Assembly (NCBI RefSeq): GCF_000526335.1
Contig: NZ_JAFW01000001.1
Span: forward strand, 2,604,001-2,668,000
Length of the DNA stretch: 64,000 nt
DNA from: Arthrobacter sp. 31Y
GTDB lineage: Bacteria; Actinomycetota; Actinomycetes; Actinomycetales; Micrococcaceae
Reading direction: 5' to 3'
Shown piece by piece: positions 43,785 through 53,302 of this stretch; position 1 is the first letter of the stretch, and every line of letters starts with the position of its first letter. The position numbers and the translations under genes are program-made. The notes below the pieces were generated by a model. It was given only the letters and a program-made list of their open reading frames with translations. It made no database searches and had not been told where the DNA came from.

Positions 43785-44489
43785 TCAAATGACCGCCGGC
43801 GCCCAAACATTGCCGACTCTTTGCCGCGAGTAGCCCGGCGCGGGTCTGGTCGAACCTTCGGTTCGATTCCCGCAGGACCCACCCTCAGAGTCAGCGCGCC
43901 GGGCGACAATCGCGGCGTGCGGACGGGCTCCAGGGTCAACGCGGGAGTGCGTGCTAACCACCACGAAACCGGCCTTCAGAAGCCGGGCCGATATTTCCTC
44001 CGCAGGCCAGAAATAGGCGGGAGTCACTGCGTGCAGGAATGGCTCGAGCGCAGGGCCTTCGAAGAAGCCGAGTAAGAGGCTGCCGCCGGGTTTGATGCAT
44101 CGGGCAAACTCGTCCAGAACCCCGCCGATGGTGGCCGGGGGAGTGTGAATCACCGAGTACCACGCGAGGATTCCCGCAAGCGATTGTTTCGCCGTGGGCA
44201 GCGTTTCAAGGGATCCGACTGAGAACTGAACCTCCGGGTAGTGCTGCTTGGCAGTCTCGATGAACTCCGGAACTACGTCCACCCCTTCGATCTCAACCCC
44301 GGCGGAGTGCAGGAAGTTAGTCCACTGCCCAGGTCCGCAGCCAGCGTCCAAAACTTTGCCGGACAGGCCGCTGGCCCACTCAAGAACGAGCTGCTGATCT
44401 GCCGGATGGGTGCTGCTGATGGCTCCGAACAGCGAGGTGTACTCGGCTGCACGCGCAGAATAGGCGGCTCGCACAACTTCAGATGACAT
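43785..44489 (-). CDS. Class I SAM-dependent methyltransferase with atypical tail
   Basis: 234 residues from the ATG at 44489. SAM motif VLDAGCGPGQWTNFL, motif post-I EGVDVVPEFIE, GILAWYSVIHTPP and RCIKPGGSLLLGFFEG are normal. The natural end appears to be near RPHAAIVARRA; the last 35 residues (DSEGGSCGNRTEGSTRPAP...) are read through the antisense of the tRNA-3' remnant and are Gly/Arg/Ser-rich, so the 3' end of the gene was probably replaced. Substrate unknown. Confidence 0.8.
   Translation of the reverse strand: MSSEVVRAAYSARAAEYTSLFGAISSTHPADQQLVLEWASGLSGKVLDAGCGPGQWTNFLHSAGVEIEGVDVVPEFIETAKQHYPEVQFSVGSLETLPTAKQSLAGILAWYSVIHTPPATIGGVLDEFARCIKPGGSLLLGFFEGPALEPFLHAVTPAYFWPAEEISARLLKAGFVVVSTHSRVDPGARPHAAIVARRADSEGGSCGNRTEGSTRPAPGYSRQRVGNVWAPAVI
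43860..43886 (+). repeat. Right copy of tRNA-3'-end direct repeat (candidate attachment site)
   Basis: GGTTCGATTCCCGCAGGA...CCCACCCTC repeats the 3' end of tRNA-Lys with 3 substitutions in 27 bases. Bases upstream do not fold into a complete tRNA: the T stem (TTCGG against CCCGC) is broken and no anticodon arm is seen. Confidence 0.5.
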
Positions 44490-44615
44490 GTGATTCAGCC
44501 TAGAGGCTGCCTCGGAAAGAAAACCCTTGACTCCCACCCCTCTGCCCGGTCAGCATGGTTTCTATAACGTTGTAGAAATTCGCCAAACCAAGCAAAGCAG
44601 AAAAGGACCCACCCT

Positions 44616-46142
44616 TTGGGAACCCAGCAGAACTCCACCGCCAAAATCACCGTTGACCCCGCGTTCGTGGTCGGCCCCGTCCGGAGGAAGACTTTCGGCG
44701 CGTTCGTTGAGCACCTGGGTCGGTGTGTCTACACGGGCATCTTCGAGCCCGGGCACCCCACGGCTGATGAGGACGGTTTCCGCGCCGACGTCCTGGAGCT
44801 CACCAAGGAACTGGGCGTCTCCACGGTCCGGTATCCGGGCGGAAACTTCGTTTCGGGCTACCGCTGGGAAGACGGAGTGGGGCCCAAGGAAGACCGCCCC
44901 ACCCGGCTCGACCTCGCATGGCACTCAAGTGACCCCAACCTGGTGGGTGTGGACGAGTTCGCCAAATGGTCGGAGAAAGCCGGCGTCGAACCCATGATGG
45001 CCGTGAACCTGGGCACCAGGGGAACGCAGGAAGCCTTGGACCTGCTGGAGTACTCCAACATCAAGGGTGGAACGGCCCTGTCCGAACAGCGCAAGGCGAA
45101 TGGCGCCGTCGAGCCCCACAACATCACGATGTGGTGCCTCGGGAACGAGATGGACGGTTTTTGGCAGATCGGCCACAAGAAGGCGGGCGAATACGCGCGG
45201 GTCGCGGCGGAGACGGCCCGGGCCATGCGCATGGTCAACCCGGACCTGGAACTCGTGGCCTGCGGTAGCTCGGCACCCACCATGCCCACGTTCGGTGAAT
45301 GGGAACGCGTGGTCCTCAACGAGACGTACGAGCTGGTGGACCTGATTTCCGCCCACCAGTATTTCGAGGACTTCGGAGACCTGCAGGAGCATTTGTCCGC
45401 CGGTCACCGGATGGAGGCCTTCATCAAGGACCTGGTTTCACACATCGACCATGTGAAGTCGGCCACCAAGTCCGAAAAGCAGGTCAATATTTCCTTTGAT
45501 GAGTGGAACGTCTGGCACATGTCGCGTGATGAATCCAAGGCGCCCACAGGGGATGACTGGCCCGTGGCGCCGGTGCTGCTGGAGGACCGCTACACGGTGG
45601 CCGACGCCGTGGTGGTGGGCGATCTCCTCATTACGCTGCTGCGGAACACGGACCGGGTCCATTCCGCGAGCCTCGCACAGCTGGTCAACGTGATCGCGCC
45701 GATCATGACTGAGCCGGGCGGGCGCGCATGGAAGCAGACCACGTTCCACCCGTTCGCGCTCACTTCCCAGCATGCCTCGGGCACGGTGCTGAATCTCGCC
45801 GTCGAATCCCCGCTGCTGGACAGTGAAAAGACGTCCGGATTCACGTCACTGTCAGCTGTCGCGACCTATAACGCCGAAGCCAAGGAGGCAGTGGTCTTCG
45901 CAGTGAACCGATCGGCGACTGAGGCGCTGACACTGGATGCCGCCGTCGGAAGCCTCAACACTGGCAAAGTCATCGAGGCTGTTTCTTACACGAACAAGGA
46001 CCCTTACTGGCAGGCGACAGCCGACGATTCGACGTCGGTCCTGCCGTCCGAGAACGTCAGCGTAAAGCTCGACGGCGGTCGGCTCACCGCCGAACTTCCG
46101 GCCGTGAGCTGGAGCATGATCCGGTTGTCGCTGGACTCCTAA
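44616..46142 (+). CDS. GH51 alpha-L-arabinofuranosidase
   Basis: 508 residues, intracellular (no signal peptide). Family GH51 features: GAFVEHLGRCVYTGIFEPGHP, VSTVRYPGGNFVSGYRWEDGVGP, the acid/base Glu178 in WCLGNEMDG and the nucleophile Glu296 in SFDEWNVW; C-terminal beta domain from about 390. It releases arabinose from arabino-oligosaccharides. TTG start 5 bases past AAAAGGACCC. Its neighbours do not include an ABC sugar importer. Confidence 0.95.
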   Translation: MGTQQNSTAKITVDPAFVVGPVRRKTFGAFVEHLGRCVYTGIFEPGHPTADEDGFRADVLELTKELGVSTVRYPGGNFVSGYRWEDGVGPKEDRPTRLDLAWHSSDPNLVGVDEFAKWSEKAGVEPMMAVNLGTRGTQEALDLLEYSNIKGGTALSEQRKANGAVEPHNITMWCLGNEMDGFWQIGHKKAGEYARVAAETARAMRMVNPDLELVACGSSAPTMPTFGEWERVVLNETYELVDLISAHQYFEDFGDLQEHLSAGHRMEAFIKDLVSHIDHVKSATKSEKQVNISFDEWNVWHMSRDESKAPTGDDWPVAPVLLEDRYTVADAVVVGDLLITLLRNTDRVHSASLAQLVNVIAPIMTEPGGRAWKQTTFHPFALTSQHASGTVLNLAVESPLLDSEKTSGFTSLSAVATYNAEAKEAVVFAVNRSATEALTLDAAVGSLNTGKVIEAVSYTNKDPYWQATADDSTSVLPSENVSVKLDGGRLTAELPAVSWSMIRLSLDS

Positions 46143-46158
46143 GCAAGTCCCGCGAGAG

Positions 46159-46533
46159 CTAGGCGATCTGCTGCGAGCCGTCGTGGAACATGGGGTACGC
46201 AGAAATTGGTGTGACAGTGGCTGACGGAGTCGGCTCCGGTGCCTGCGATGCGGGCGCCGGGGCAGGCTCGTCAAGAGTCACGATCTCCATGGACTCCATA
46301 TCGAGCAACCGGCGGCTCCCGGTGTGGTCCGTGAGCCAAAAGAGGTCGGTACCCGCCACGGTCTTGACCACCGTGCCCCGGTGGTAGAGGCGGCCGTTGT
46401 GCCATGCCTCGATGTATTCGCCTGGCTTCAGCGCGTGTGGCTCATCCTCGCTGCCCGGCATGGTGCCGAATGCTTGCGCCAGGCTGGCCTGCGTCTTCAG
46501 TGCCTGAAATAGATCCCTGTTTGCAATGCTCAT
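46159..46533 (-). CDS. Small conserved protein of unknown function
   Basis: 124 residues from an ATG behind GGGGAG. Residues 28-75 contain LKPGEYIEAWHNGRLYHRGTVVKTVAGTDLFWLTD, a compact beta-barrel-like pattern (Trp, Gly, aromatic alternation), then a Pro/Ala-rich tail. Similar short proteins occur in Arthrobacter relatives; no activity is known. It converges with the GH51 gene. Confidence 0.65.
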   Translation of the reverse strand: MSIANRDLFQALKTQASLAQAFGTMPGSEDEPHALKPGEYIEAWHNGRLYHRGTVVKTVAGTDLFWLTDHTGSRRLLDMESMEIVTLDEPAPAPASQAPEPTPSATVTPISAYPMFHDGSQQIA

Positions 46534-46723
46534 GTCTGCTCCCCTCAGCTGTTCGCCGTCCGTTGGCCCCAGCATTGCGCATCTATGTTGCAGGCGCGTT
46601 GCACGGGGATGAGCGCCATGTGACAGGTGGCAGGGCGCAGGGACGTGATGGACTGACGCAGCGACGCAAAGGTCTGCAACGATGTATGCGGGCCGAAATG
46701 AAGCAAAAGTAAGGAGCATCTGC

Positions 46724-47728
46724 ATGGCCGTGACCATGAACGACGTCGCACGCGCGGCAGGAGTGTCCTTGAAGACCGTCTCCAACGTCATCAACAACTA
46801 CGAGTTCATGCGGCCTGCCACCAAGCAACGCGTCCTTGATGCGATCGACGAGCTCGGCTACGAAACCAACCTGACGGCGCGCAGCCTCCGATCCGGGAAG
46901 ACCAGCATGCTCGGGTTGGTCCTTGCCGATCTCTCCATCCCGTACTACGCCGAGCTGGCGTCGGACATCATGAAGGCCGCGTTGTCCCGCGGATACCGGG
47001 TTCTGGTGGAGCAGTCCGGCAGCGAAACCGAGCATGAGAAAGCAGCGCTTCAGGGGCAGTTCCGTAGCCTCACCGACGGCCTCTTGTTCATCCCGCTTGC
47101 GATCGACGCCGAGCAGATCATCGCCGCTGCCGGCAGGAAACCGCTGGTACTCCTCGGTGAATTCGTGCAGGATCCTCGCCTGGACATGGTCCTCATCCAA
47201 AATCAGGAAGCCGCCGCCGCCGTTACAGCGCACTTGCTGGCTGGCGGCCGCCGTCGAATAGCCGTCCTGGGCGCGAACGACGGCGACACTACAGGCAGCA
47301 ACGGACTGCGCCTTGAGGGGTACAAGGCTGCGCTCGCTGCCGCTGGCGTGGAGTATGACCGTGCGTTGGTGGTTCCGTGCGATTGGCGGCGCGACGGCGG
47401 GGCTGACGCCACCGCGAGATTGCTGGACAGTGGCGTGGAATTCGACGCTGTTTTCGGGCTCAACGATGCCCTCGCGTTGGGGGCGATGCACGAACTCCTG
47501 CTCCGTGGCCGGAAAGTGCCGGAGGAGATCGCCGTTGCCGGATTCGACGATATTGATGAGTCGCGGTTCGCGTCGCCGTCGTTGACTACAGTGGCGCCGG
47601 GGCGGGCGGAAATTGCGGAGCGCGCCGTCGAACTCCTCATCCAGCGGATTGAAAGCAAAGACGTGGTGCCTACAGTCCAGCAGCCCGAGGCGCCGTTCGA
47701 ACTGCGGGTCAGGCAGTCAGCACCTTAG
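46724..47728 (+). CDS. LacI-family transcriptional regulator
   Basis: 334 residues from the ATG behind AAGGAG. Residues 1-55 carry the LacI HTH and hinge (MNDVARAAGVSLKTVSNVIN, ATKQRVLDAIDELGYETN, ARSLRSGKT), followed by a periplasmic-binding-like sugar domain (SMLGLVLADLSIPYYAELASDI, VAGFDDIDESRFASPSLTTV). It may control the D-amino-acid enzyme gene downstream (45 bp), or arabinoside use; operator not identified. Confidence 0.9.
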   Translation: MAVTMNDVARAAGVSLKTVSNVINNYEFMRPATKQRVLDAIDELGYETNLTARSLRSGKTSMLGLVLADLSIPYYAELASDIMKAALSRGYRVLVEQSGSETEHEKAALQGQFRSLTDGLLFIPLAIDAEQIIAAAGRKPLVLLGEFVQDPRLDMVLIQNQEAAAAVTAHLLAGGRRRIAVLGANDGDTTGSNGLRLEGYKAALAAAGVEYDRALVVPCDWRRDGGADATARLLDSGVEFDAVFGLNDALALGAMHELLLRGRKVPEEIAVAGFDDIDESRFASPSLTTVAPGRAEIAERAVELLIQRIESKDVVPTVQQPEAPFELRVRQSAP

Positions 47729-47773
47729 GGGGTTACTTTCTGGCCGTGCGGCCCGGGCGTTAGGGTTTTAGGA

Positions 47774-48874
47774 ATGAACGTCATCCCTGCTGCTGTCATC
47801 ACCCCTGCCGTCATGATCGACGTCGATGTTCTGGACCGGAACATTGAACGGATGGCGGCGAGCATGCGCGGGCGCGGGCTGGGGCTCCGTCCGCACGTGA
47901 AGACGCATAAGACGCTGGAAATTGCGCGCAAACAGCTCGCGGCGGGAGCCGTGGGCATCACCGTGGCCACAATAGGCGAGGCCGAGGTCTTCGCTGCGGA
48001 CGGCGTGAAGGACATCTTCATCGCATACCCGCTCTGGGTTGAAGCGCCGCACGCGGAACGTCTTCGCGCCTTGGCGGCACAGTGCCGGCTCGCAGTCGGC
48101 GTGGATTCGGTGGAAAGTGCGACGGCGATGGGTGGCCAACTCGGCGCGGACGCTGGAAGCGTTGAGGTGCTGATCGAAGTGGACAGCGGGCATCACCGAA
48201 GCGGCGTCTTGCCGGACGAGGTGGTGGATGTTGCCAAGGCAGCCTCCGCAGCGGGTTTGGCCGTGTCCGGTGTGTTCACCTTCCCGGGCCACAGCTACAA
48301 GCCCGGCATGCCCACGGGTGCGGCGGGAAACGAGAATGAATCGTTGGCCCGGGCCGCCGAGGCTTTGACCCATGCCGGCTTTGACGTGAAGACCATCAGC
48401 GGGGGGTCCACGCCCACTGCCCTGATCTCCGGTGATTCCGCAGCAACCGAACTGCGTCCCGGGGTCTACGTGTTCGGCGACGCCCAGCAATTGGAACTGG
48501 AACGATGCGCTTGGGAGGACATCGCGCTGACGGTCGCCGCCACCGTGGTCAGCAGGCATGAAGCCCGCGGCGGAAACGTGCGCCGGGTAGTTGTGGACGC
48601 CGGCAGCAAGATCCTGGGCAGCGACCGTCCGGAGTGGGCCAGCGGATACGGGCGGCTCCCCGAATACCCTGAGGCCACAGTGACTGCACTGTCCGAACAC
48701 CACGCCACGGTTGTTTGGCCGGAATCCTCGGAGCTGCCGCCCTTGGGTACACGGCTCCGGGTGATCCCCAACCATGTGTGCCTGACCATGAACTTGGTGG
48801 ACCAGGTGACCGTTGTGAGTGGCGGCGACATCGTGGAGCAATGGGCCGTGGCAGCCCGGGGCCGGAACAACTAA
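47774..48874 (+). CDS. D-threonine aldolase / D-serine dehydratase-like PLP enzyme
   Basis: 366 residues, alanine-racemase-fold. The PLP lysine is in LRPHVKTHKT (about residue 45), the SGGSTPTAL loop binds phosphate, and the C-terminal PNHVCLTMN segment carries the His-x-Cys metal site of the DSD1/D-threonine aldolase group. It cleaves or dehydrates D-beta-hydroxy amino acids. Downstream of the LacI regulator in the same direction. Which of the two reactions cannot be told. Confidence 0.87.
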   Translation: MNVIPAAVITPAVMIDVDVLDRNIERMAASMRGRGLGLRPHVKTHKTLEIARKQLAAGAVGITVATIGEAEVFAADGVKDIFIAYPLWVEAPHAERLRALAAQCRLAVGVDSVESATAMGGQLGADAGSVEVLIEVDSGHHRSGVLPDEVVDVAKAASAAGLAVSGVFTFPGHSYKPGMPTGAAGNENESLARAAEALTHAGFDVKTISGGSTPTALISGDSAATELRPGVYVFGDAQQLELERCAWEDIALTVAATVVSRHEARGGNVRRVVVDAGSKILGSDRPEWASGYGRLPEYPEATVTALSEHHATVVWPESSELPPLGTRLRVIPNHVCLTMNLVDQVTVVSGGDIVEQWAVAARGRNN

Positions 48875-48987
48875 ACCCGGGCCAGCGCCCGCCGAATTAG
48901 CGCACAAAAGCTTTACCGAATACCCGTCGTGTGACAGAGTGTCATCAAACAGCCATAGGTCCGTTTCGTTTGATGACTGGAGCACCC

Positions 48988-49701
48988 ATGACCGCTTTTT
49001 CTGAGGAACTCAAAAGCCATACAGCGTCCGCCCATGAGCATGCCGAGCAGGCCGGATTCGTCACGGAGTTGCTGAACGGCAAGATGGAAGCGAGCCAGGT
49101 GGCAGCCATGCTGGTGCAGAATTACGTCATCTACCAGGCCTTGGAATCAGCCTTGGACGCCAACCCGGACCCTCGCCTGGCACCCTTTGCCGACCCTGCC
49201 CTCATGCGGGTTGAGGCGTTGGAAAAGGACTTGGCGGTGCACTATGGCGAGGACTGGGAGCGCAGGCTGGCCGCCGGCGAACTGCACGTGACGCCCGGTG
49301 CCAAGGCATACGCTGACGAGCTCGCGGCTATCGGTCCGGGCTCGACCACGTATCTCATGGCACATCACTATGTCCGCTATCTCGGCGATCTTTCGGGTGG
49401 TCAGATCATCTCCGCCCTTGTTCAGCGGCACTACGATCTCGGGCCGGAAGGTCTCAACTTCTACGCCTTTGAGGGCATCGGGAAGATCAAGCCCTACAAG
49501 GACTCATACAGAAGTCACCTGGACGAAGCCGATTTCTCCGACGTCGAGAAGCAGGAAATCCTGCACCATGCCGAAGTTGCTTTCGAAACCAACCGGCAGG
49601 TCTTCGTGGACCTGATGGAGCACTACCTGAAACTAGACCGCGGGCTGCACGTTGTTGAACAGGGTGTGGAACTCCCGGTTGTGGTAAACCAGCGGAGCTG
49701 A
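48988..49701 (+). CDS. Heme oxygenase (biliverdin-producing)
   Basis: 237 residues. Heme-ligand His in LKSHTASAHEHAEQAGF, the family signature YLGDLSGGQIISALVQRHY around residue 135, and FYAFEGIGKIKPYKDSYR. It frees iron from heme using reducing power. The ATG at 48988 follows GGAG; a start at 48973 is also open. Its 3' end overlaps the convergent flavin reductase gene by 69 bp. Confidence 0.92.
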   Translation: MTAFSEELKSHTASAHEHAEQAGFVTELLNGKMEASQVAAMLVQNYVIYQALESALDANPDPRLAPFADPALMRVEALEKDLAVHYGEDWERRLAAGELHVTPGAKAYADELAAIGPGSTTYLMAHHYVRYLGDLSGGQIISALVQRHYDLGPEGLNFYAFEGIGKIKPYKDSYRSHLDEADFSDVEKQEILHHAEVAFETNRQVFVDLMEHYLKLDRGLHVVEQGVELPVVVNQRS

Positions 49702-50154
49702 ACCGGTGGGGTTGGGCCGGATGTCCAATACCCTCGCTGCCAGCAGCACTGAGCCGCCCAAGGGGGCCCGGTGGATGATTTCACAGCGCAATGCCCAAGT
49801 GGCGTCCTTAAGGAGTGGCTCTCCTGTGGGAAGCACTTCCCAGCCCATGGAGGCGGTGAAGCGCTCGGCTGATGGGTCCGCGAATGCCTGCGCGAGATCC
49901 AGCTGATCGGCGCCGACCAAGTGGACCACGATTGTCTGCGCGGCTGCGATGTGTGAAGCCGACCGTCCGCTGGTGACAGAGAATGCCAGAGTGGGCGGAT
50001 CCACTGCCACCGACGCCACTGAGGAGGCCGTCAGCCCCACCGCTCCCTCCAGTCCCATTGCGGTGACGATAGAGACACCTGCCGGATGTGCGCGGAACGC
50101 GGCCCTGAAAAGTTGGCCGACTTCTTCGGATGGCTGGGGCGTGGGGTGGGTCAT
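49633..50154 (-). CDS. Flavin reductase-like (DIM6/NTAB) protein
   Basis: 173 residues from the ATG behind AGGAAAG. Split-barrel FMN fold: FRAAFRAHPAGVSIVTAMG, GLTASSVASVAVDPPTLAFSVTSGRSASHIAAA and LVYHNREFHTL near the end. Such proteins supply reduced flavin to monooxygenases. Divergent from the urease operon. Its 3' end overlaps the heme oxygenase gene on the other strand. Confidence 0.88.
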   Translation of the reverse strand: MTHPTPQPSEEVGQLFRAAFRAHPAGVSIVTAMGLEGAVGLTASSVASVAVDPPTLAFSVTSGRSASHIAAAQTIVVHLVGADQLDLAQAFADPSAERFTASMGWEVLPTGEPLLKDATWALRCEIIHRAPLGGSVLLAARVLDIRPNPTGSAPLVYHNREFHTLFNNVQPAV

Positions 50155-50267
50155 TAAGGCACTTTCCTGGGGCTGATGGGGGATGGCACCCTTGCGGACG
50201 CACACCTCATCGATGCTAGAACCTCAACATTGGTTGAGGTCAATTCCTGAGAAACCGACCCCCGCCC

Positions 50268-50294
50268 GTGACGCCGTGGAAACGTAGCCGAAAC
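50268..50294 (+). promoter_or_regulatory. GlnR-like box upstream of ureA
   Basis: GTGACGCCGTGGAAACGTAGCC followed by GAAAC places three AC pairs at exact 11-bp spacing (AC-n9-AC-n9-AC), and the first half reads GTGAC-n6-GAAAC, the actinobacterial GlnR consensus. It lies about 57 bp before ureA. A nitrogen regulator binding here is an inference. Confidence 0.5.
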
Positions 50295-50350
50295 TTCCGC
50301 TCCTTACGCTGAACACAATCTGTCCAAGTGCCCGCGTCCAAGGAGTAACC

Positions 50351-50653
50351 ATGCATCTTTTGCCCCGTGAGCAGGAGAAGCTCATGATCGTGGTGGCCGC
50401 GGACCTCGCCCGGCGCCGTCAAGGACGAGGGCTCAAACTGAACTACCCCGAAGCCGTGGCGATCATCAGCTACGAGCTCATCGAAGGTGCCCGTGACGGC
50501 AGGTCCGTTGCCGAACTCATGAGCTACGGAACCACCCTCCTCCGCCGCGAAGATGTGATGGAAGGCGTGCCGGAGATGATCCACGACGTCCAGATCGAGG
50601 CCACTTTTCCTGACGGCACCAAGCTCGTCACCGTCCACAACCCCATCCGTTAG
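50351..50653 (+). CDS. ureA: Urease subunit gamma
   Basis: 100 residues, standard length. Starts [23 protein letters not shown] and has [21 protein letters not shown] and [37 protein letters not shown]. First gene of ureABCEFGD, after AAGGAG. Part of the trimer-of-heterotrimers that hydrolyses urea in the cytosol. Confidence 0.97.
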   Translation: MHLLPREQEKLMIVVAADLARRRQGRGLKLNYPEAVAIISYELIEGARDGRSVAELMSYGTTLLRREDVMEGVPEMIHDVQIEATFPDGTKLVTVHNPIR

Positions 50654-50661
50654 GAGCCCCC

Positions 50662-51030
50662 ATGATCCCCGGTGAATACAGGCTCCAGCCAGGATCCGTT
50701 GCGTGCAACAGCGGCCGTGAGGCAACCGCCGTCGAGGTAGTGAACCGCGGTGACCGGCCCGTGCAGGTCGGTTCGCACTATCACTTTGCCGAGGCCAACC
50801 GGGCCTTGGAATTCGACCGCGAAGCCGCCTTCGGCCGCCGCCTGGACATCCCCGCGGGCACGGCCGCCCGCTTTGAGCCCGGAGACCGCAAGACCGTCCA
50901 ACTGATTGCGATTGCCGGTGCGCGCGAAGTCTTTGGGCTCAGTAACGCAGTGAACGGAAAGCTCGACGGCGGAACTTCCGTCACCGGGGAACCCCGCCCG
51001 GGCGTCGCAGCGGAAAGGGACCACCAGTGA
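50662..51030 (+). CDS. ureB: Urease subunit beta
   Basis: 122 residues; [62 protein letters not shown] are the family core. 8 bp after ureA, and its stop overlaps the GTG of ureC by 4 bp. Confidence 0.97.
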   Translation: MIPGEYRLQPGSVACNSGREATAVEVVNRGDRPVQVGSHYHFAEANRALEFDREAAFGRRLDIPAGTAARFEPGDRKTVQLIAIAGAREVFGLSNAVNGKLDGGTSVTGEPRPGVAAERDHQ

Positions 51031-52757
51031 GCTTCGAGATACCCCGCAAGCAGTACGCCGAACTGTACGGCCCGACCACCGGGGACGCCATCCGCCTGGC
51101 CGACACCGAGCTGTTCCTCGAAATCGAGAAGGACCACACGGTCTACGGCGAAGAAGTGGTCTTCGGCGGCGGCAAAGTGATCCGCGACGGGATGGGCCAA
51201 AACGGGCAGCTGACCCGTGCCGAAGACATCCCGGACACCGTCATCACCAACGTGATCGTGCTCGACTACAGCGGTATTTACAAGGCTGACGTTGCCCTGA
51301 GGGACGGCCACATCCTCAAGATCGGCAAGGCAGGCAACCCGCAGATCACCGACGGCGTGGACATTGTGATCGGTACCAGCACAGAGATCATCGCGGGCGA
51401 GAGGAAAATCCTCACCGCTGGCGGCATCGATACCCACATCCACTTCATCTCCCCGGAGCAGGTCCCCGCAGCCCTGTGCAACGGAGTCACCACCATGGTG
51501 GGTGGGGGCACCGGCCCAGCCGAAGGCACCAAAGCCACCACCATCACCCCCGGCGCCTGGCACATCTCGCGGATGCTCCAGGCCGCCGAAGGGCTCCCCG
51601 TCAACATCGGCCTGTTCGGAAAGGGCCACGCCTCCGCCGTCGAACCCCTCGCAGAACAGATCCGCGCTGGCGCCGTCGGACTCAAAGTCCATGAGGACTG
51701 GGGCTCCACCACGTCCTCCATTGATATGTCCCTGCGCGTGGCCGACGAATACGACGTCCAAGTAGCCATCCACACGGACACCCTGAACGAGTGCGGCTTT
51801 GTTGAAGACACCATCCGGGCGATCGACGGGCGCGTGATTCACACCTTCCACACCGAAGGCGCAGGCGGAGGCCATGCCCCGGACATCATCAAAATCGCCG
51901 GGCTGCCCAACGTGCTCCCCGCATCCACCAACCCCACGCTGCCCTACACCAAAAACACCATCGAAGAGCACCTGGACATGCTCATGGTCTGCCACCACCT
52001 CAACCCGGACATCCCCGAAGACGTGGCCTTCGCAGACTCACGCATCCGTGCCGAAACCATCGCAGCCGAAGACGTCCTCCATGACCTCGGCATTTTCGCG
52101 ATCACCTCCTCCGACTCCCAAGCCATGGGCCGTGTGGGTGAAGTGGTGACCCGGACCTGGCAGGTAGCCGACGCCATGAAGCGCCAGCGCGGTGTCCTGC
52201 ACGATCCGTCCGGGACCGCCCACGGTTCCGCCGAATCAGACAACTTCCGCCTCAAGCGCTACGTAGCCAAATACACCATCAACCCCGCCATCGCCCAAGG
52301 CATGGCAGACGTCATCGGCTCCGTGGAAGAAGGCAAATTTGCCGACCTCGTCCTCTGGGATCCCGCCTTCTTCGGCGTGAAACCCGAGCTCGTCATCAAA
52401 GGCGGGCAGATCGCCTACGCGCTCATGGGCGACTCCAACGCCTCCATCCCCACCCCGCAACCCCGCACCATGCGTCCCATGTTCGCCACGTACGGGAAGG
52501 CCCTCCAACAGACGTCCATCACGTTCCTCTCCAAGGCCGCCATCGACGCCGGAGTGCCCGCCGAGCTCGGCCTCGAACGCATCATCAAACCCGTCACCGG
52601 CATCCGCAACCTCACCAAAGCGGACCTCAAATACAACGGCGAAACCCCGGACATCGCCGTCGACCCCGAAACGTACAAAGTGACGGTCGACGGCGTCGAA
52701 GTCACCTCCCAGCCCTCCGACGTGCTGCCCATGGCCCAGCGCTACTTCCTCTTCTAG
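51027..52757 (+). CDS. ureC: Urease subunit alpha
   Basis: 576 residues. Nickel ligands in [12 protein letters not shown], carbamylated Lys220 in [10 protein letters not shown], the flap Cys322 in LMVCHHLNP, and the Asp in [10 protein letters not shown] are all present, so it should be active. GTG start. Codon choice is strongly C- and A-ending compared with ureF and ureD. Confidence 0.98.
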   Translation: MSFEIPRKQYAELYGPTTGDAIRLADTELFLEIEKDHTVYGEEVVFGGGKVIRDGMGQNGQLTRAEDIPDTVITNVIVLDYSGIYKADVALRDGHILKIGKAGNPQITDGVDIVIGTSTEIIAGERKILTAGGIDTHIHFISPEQVPAALCNGVTTMVGGGTGPAEGTKATTITPGAWHISRMLQAAEGLPVNIGLFGKGHASAVEPLAEQIRAGAVGLKVHEDWGSTTSSIDMSLRVADEYDVQVAIHTDTLNECGFVEDTIRAIDGRVIHTFHTEGAGGGHAPDIIKIAGLPNVLPASTNPTLPYTKNTIEEHLDMLMVCHHLNPDIPEDVAFADSRIRAETIAAEDVLHDLGIFAITSSDSQAMGRVGEVVTRTWQVADAMKRQRGVLHDPSGTAHGSAESDNFRLKRYVAKYTINPAIAQGMADVIGSVEEGKFADLVLWDPAFFGVKPELVIKGGQIAYALMGDSNASIPTPQPRTMRPMFATYGKALQQTSITFLSKAAIDAGVPAELGLERIIKPVTGIRNLTKADLKYNGETPDIAVDPETYKVTVDGVEVTSQPSDVLPMAQRYFLF

Positions 52758-52765
52758 GAGCCACC

Positions 52766-53239
52766 ATGATCATCGAAAAAATCCTGGGCAACCTGCACGA
52801 ACAACCCAACAACTACGCAGGACGCCACAAAGAAAAAGTCGTCCTCCCCAGCGCCCTGCTCGTCAAACGCATCCAACGCGTCACCACCGACCACGGCAAA
52901 GAACTCGGCATTCGCCTCCCCACAGGCACCGGCGACCTCCGCGACGGCGACATCCTCGCCGTCAACGACCACAACATCATCGTCATCTCCGTGCTGCCCA
53001 CCGACGTCCTCGTGATAGGGCCGCGGAGCATCCACGAAATGGGGGTCGTGGCACACTCGCTCGGCAACCGGCATTTGCAGGCACAGTTCTTCGACGCTGC
53101 ATCCGAATACGGGGCCGAAGTCATGGTCTGCCAGTATGACCACACTGTCGAGGACTACCTGAAGAGCGTCGGCGTCCCCTACGACAGGCAAGAGCGGGTC
53201 ATGCCGGTGCCGTTCCGCCATGCTGAGCATTCGCACTAA
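52766..53239 (+). CDS. ureE: Urease accessory protein UreE (nickel chaperone)
   Basis: 157 residues; RVTTDHGKELGIRLPTGTGDLRDGDIL in the N-terminal domain, the dimer-interface GNRHLQAQF with the nickel His nearby, YGAEVMVCQYDHTVEDYL, and a short His-containing tail (RHAEHSH). It delivers nickel to the urease apoprotein. 8 bp after ureC. A gap with a large inverted repeat follows. Confidence 0.95.
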   Translation: MIIEKILGNLHEQPNNYAGRHKEKVVLPSALLVKRIQRVTTDHGKELGIRLPTGTGDLRDGDILAVNDHNIIVISVLPTDVLVIGPRSIHEMGVVAHSLGNRHLQAQFFDAASEYGAEVMVCQYDHTVEDYLKSVGVPYDRQERVMPVPFRHAEHSH

Positions 53240-53302
53240 TACCGCGGTCATGGCGCCGTTTGTGGGTGACCGTGGCCGGGGCGCCGTTCTCGGCGAGCCT
53301 GC

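Noticed and set aside
43801..43886. A second complete tRNA gene
   Set aside because: Only the last bases resemble a tRNA 3' end. The T stem does not pair and no anticodon or D arm can be drawn.
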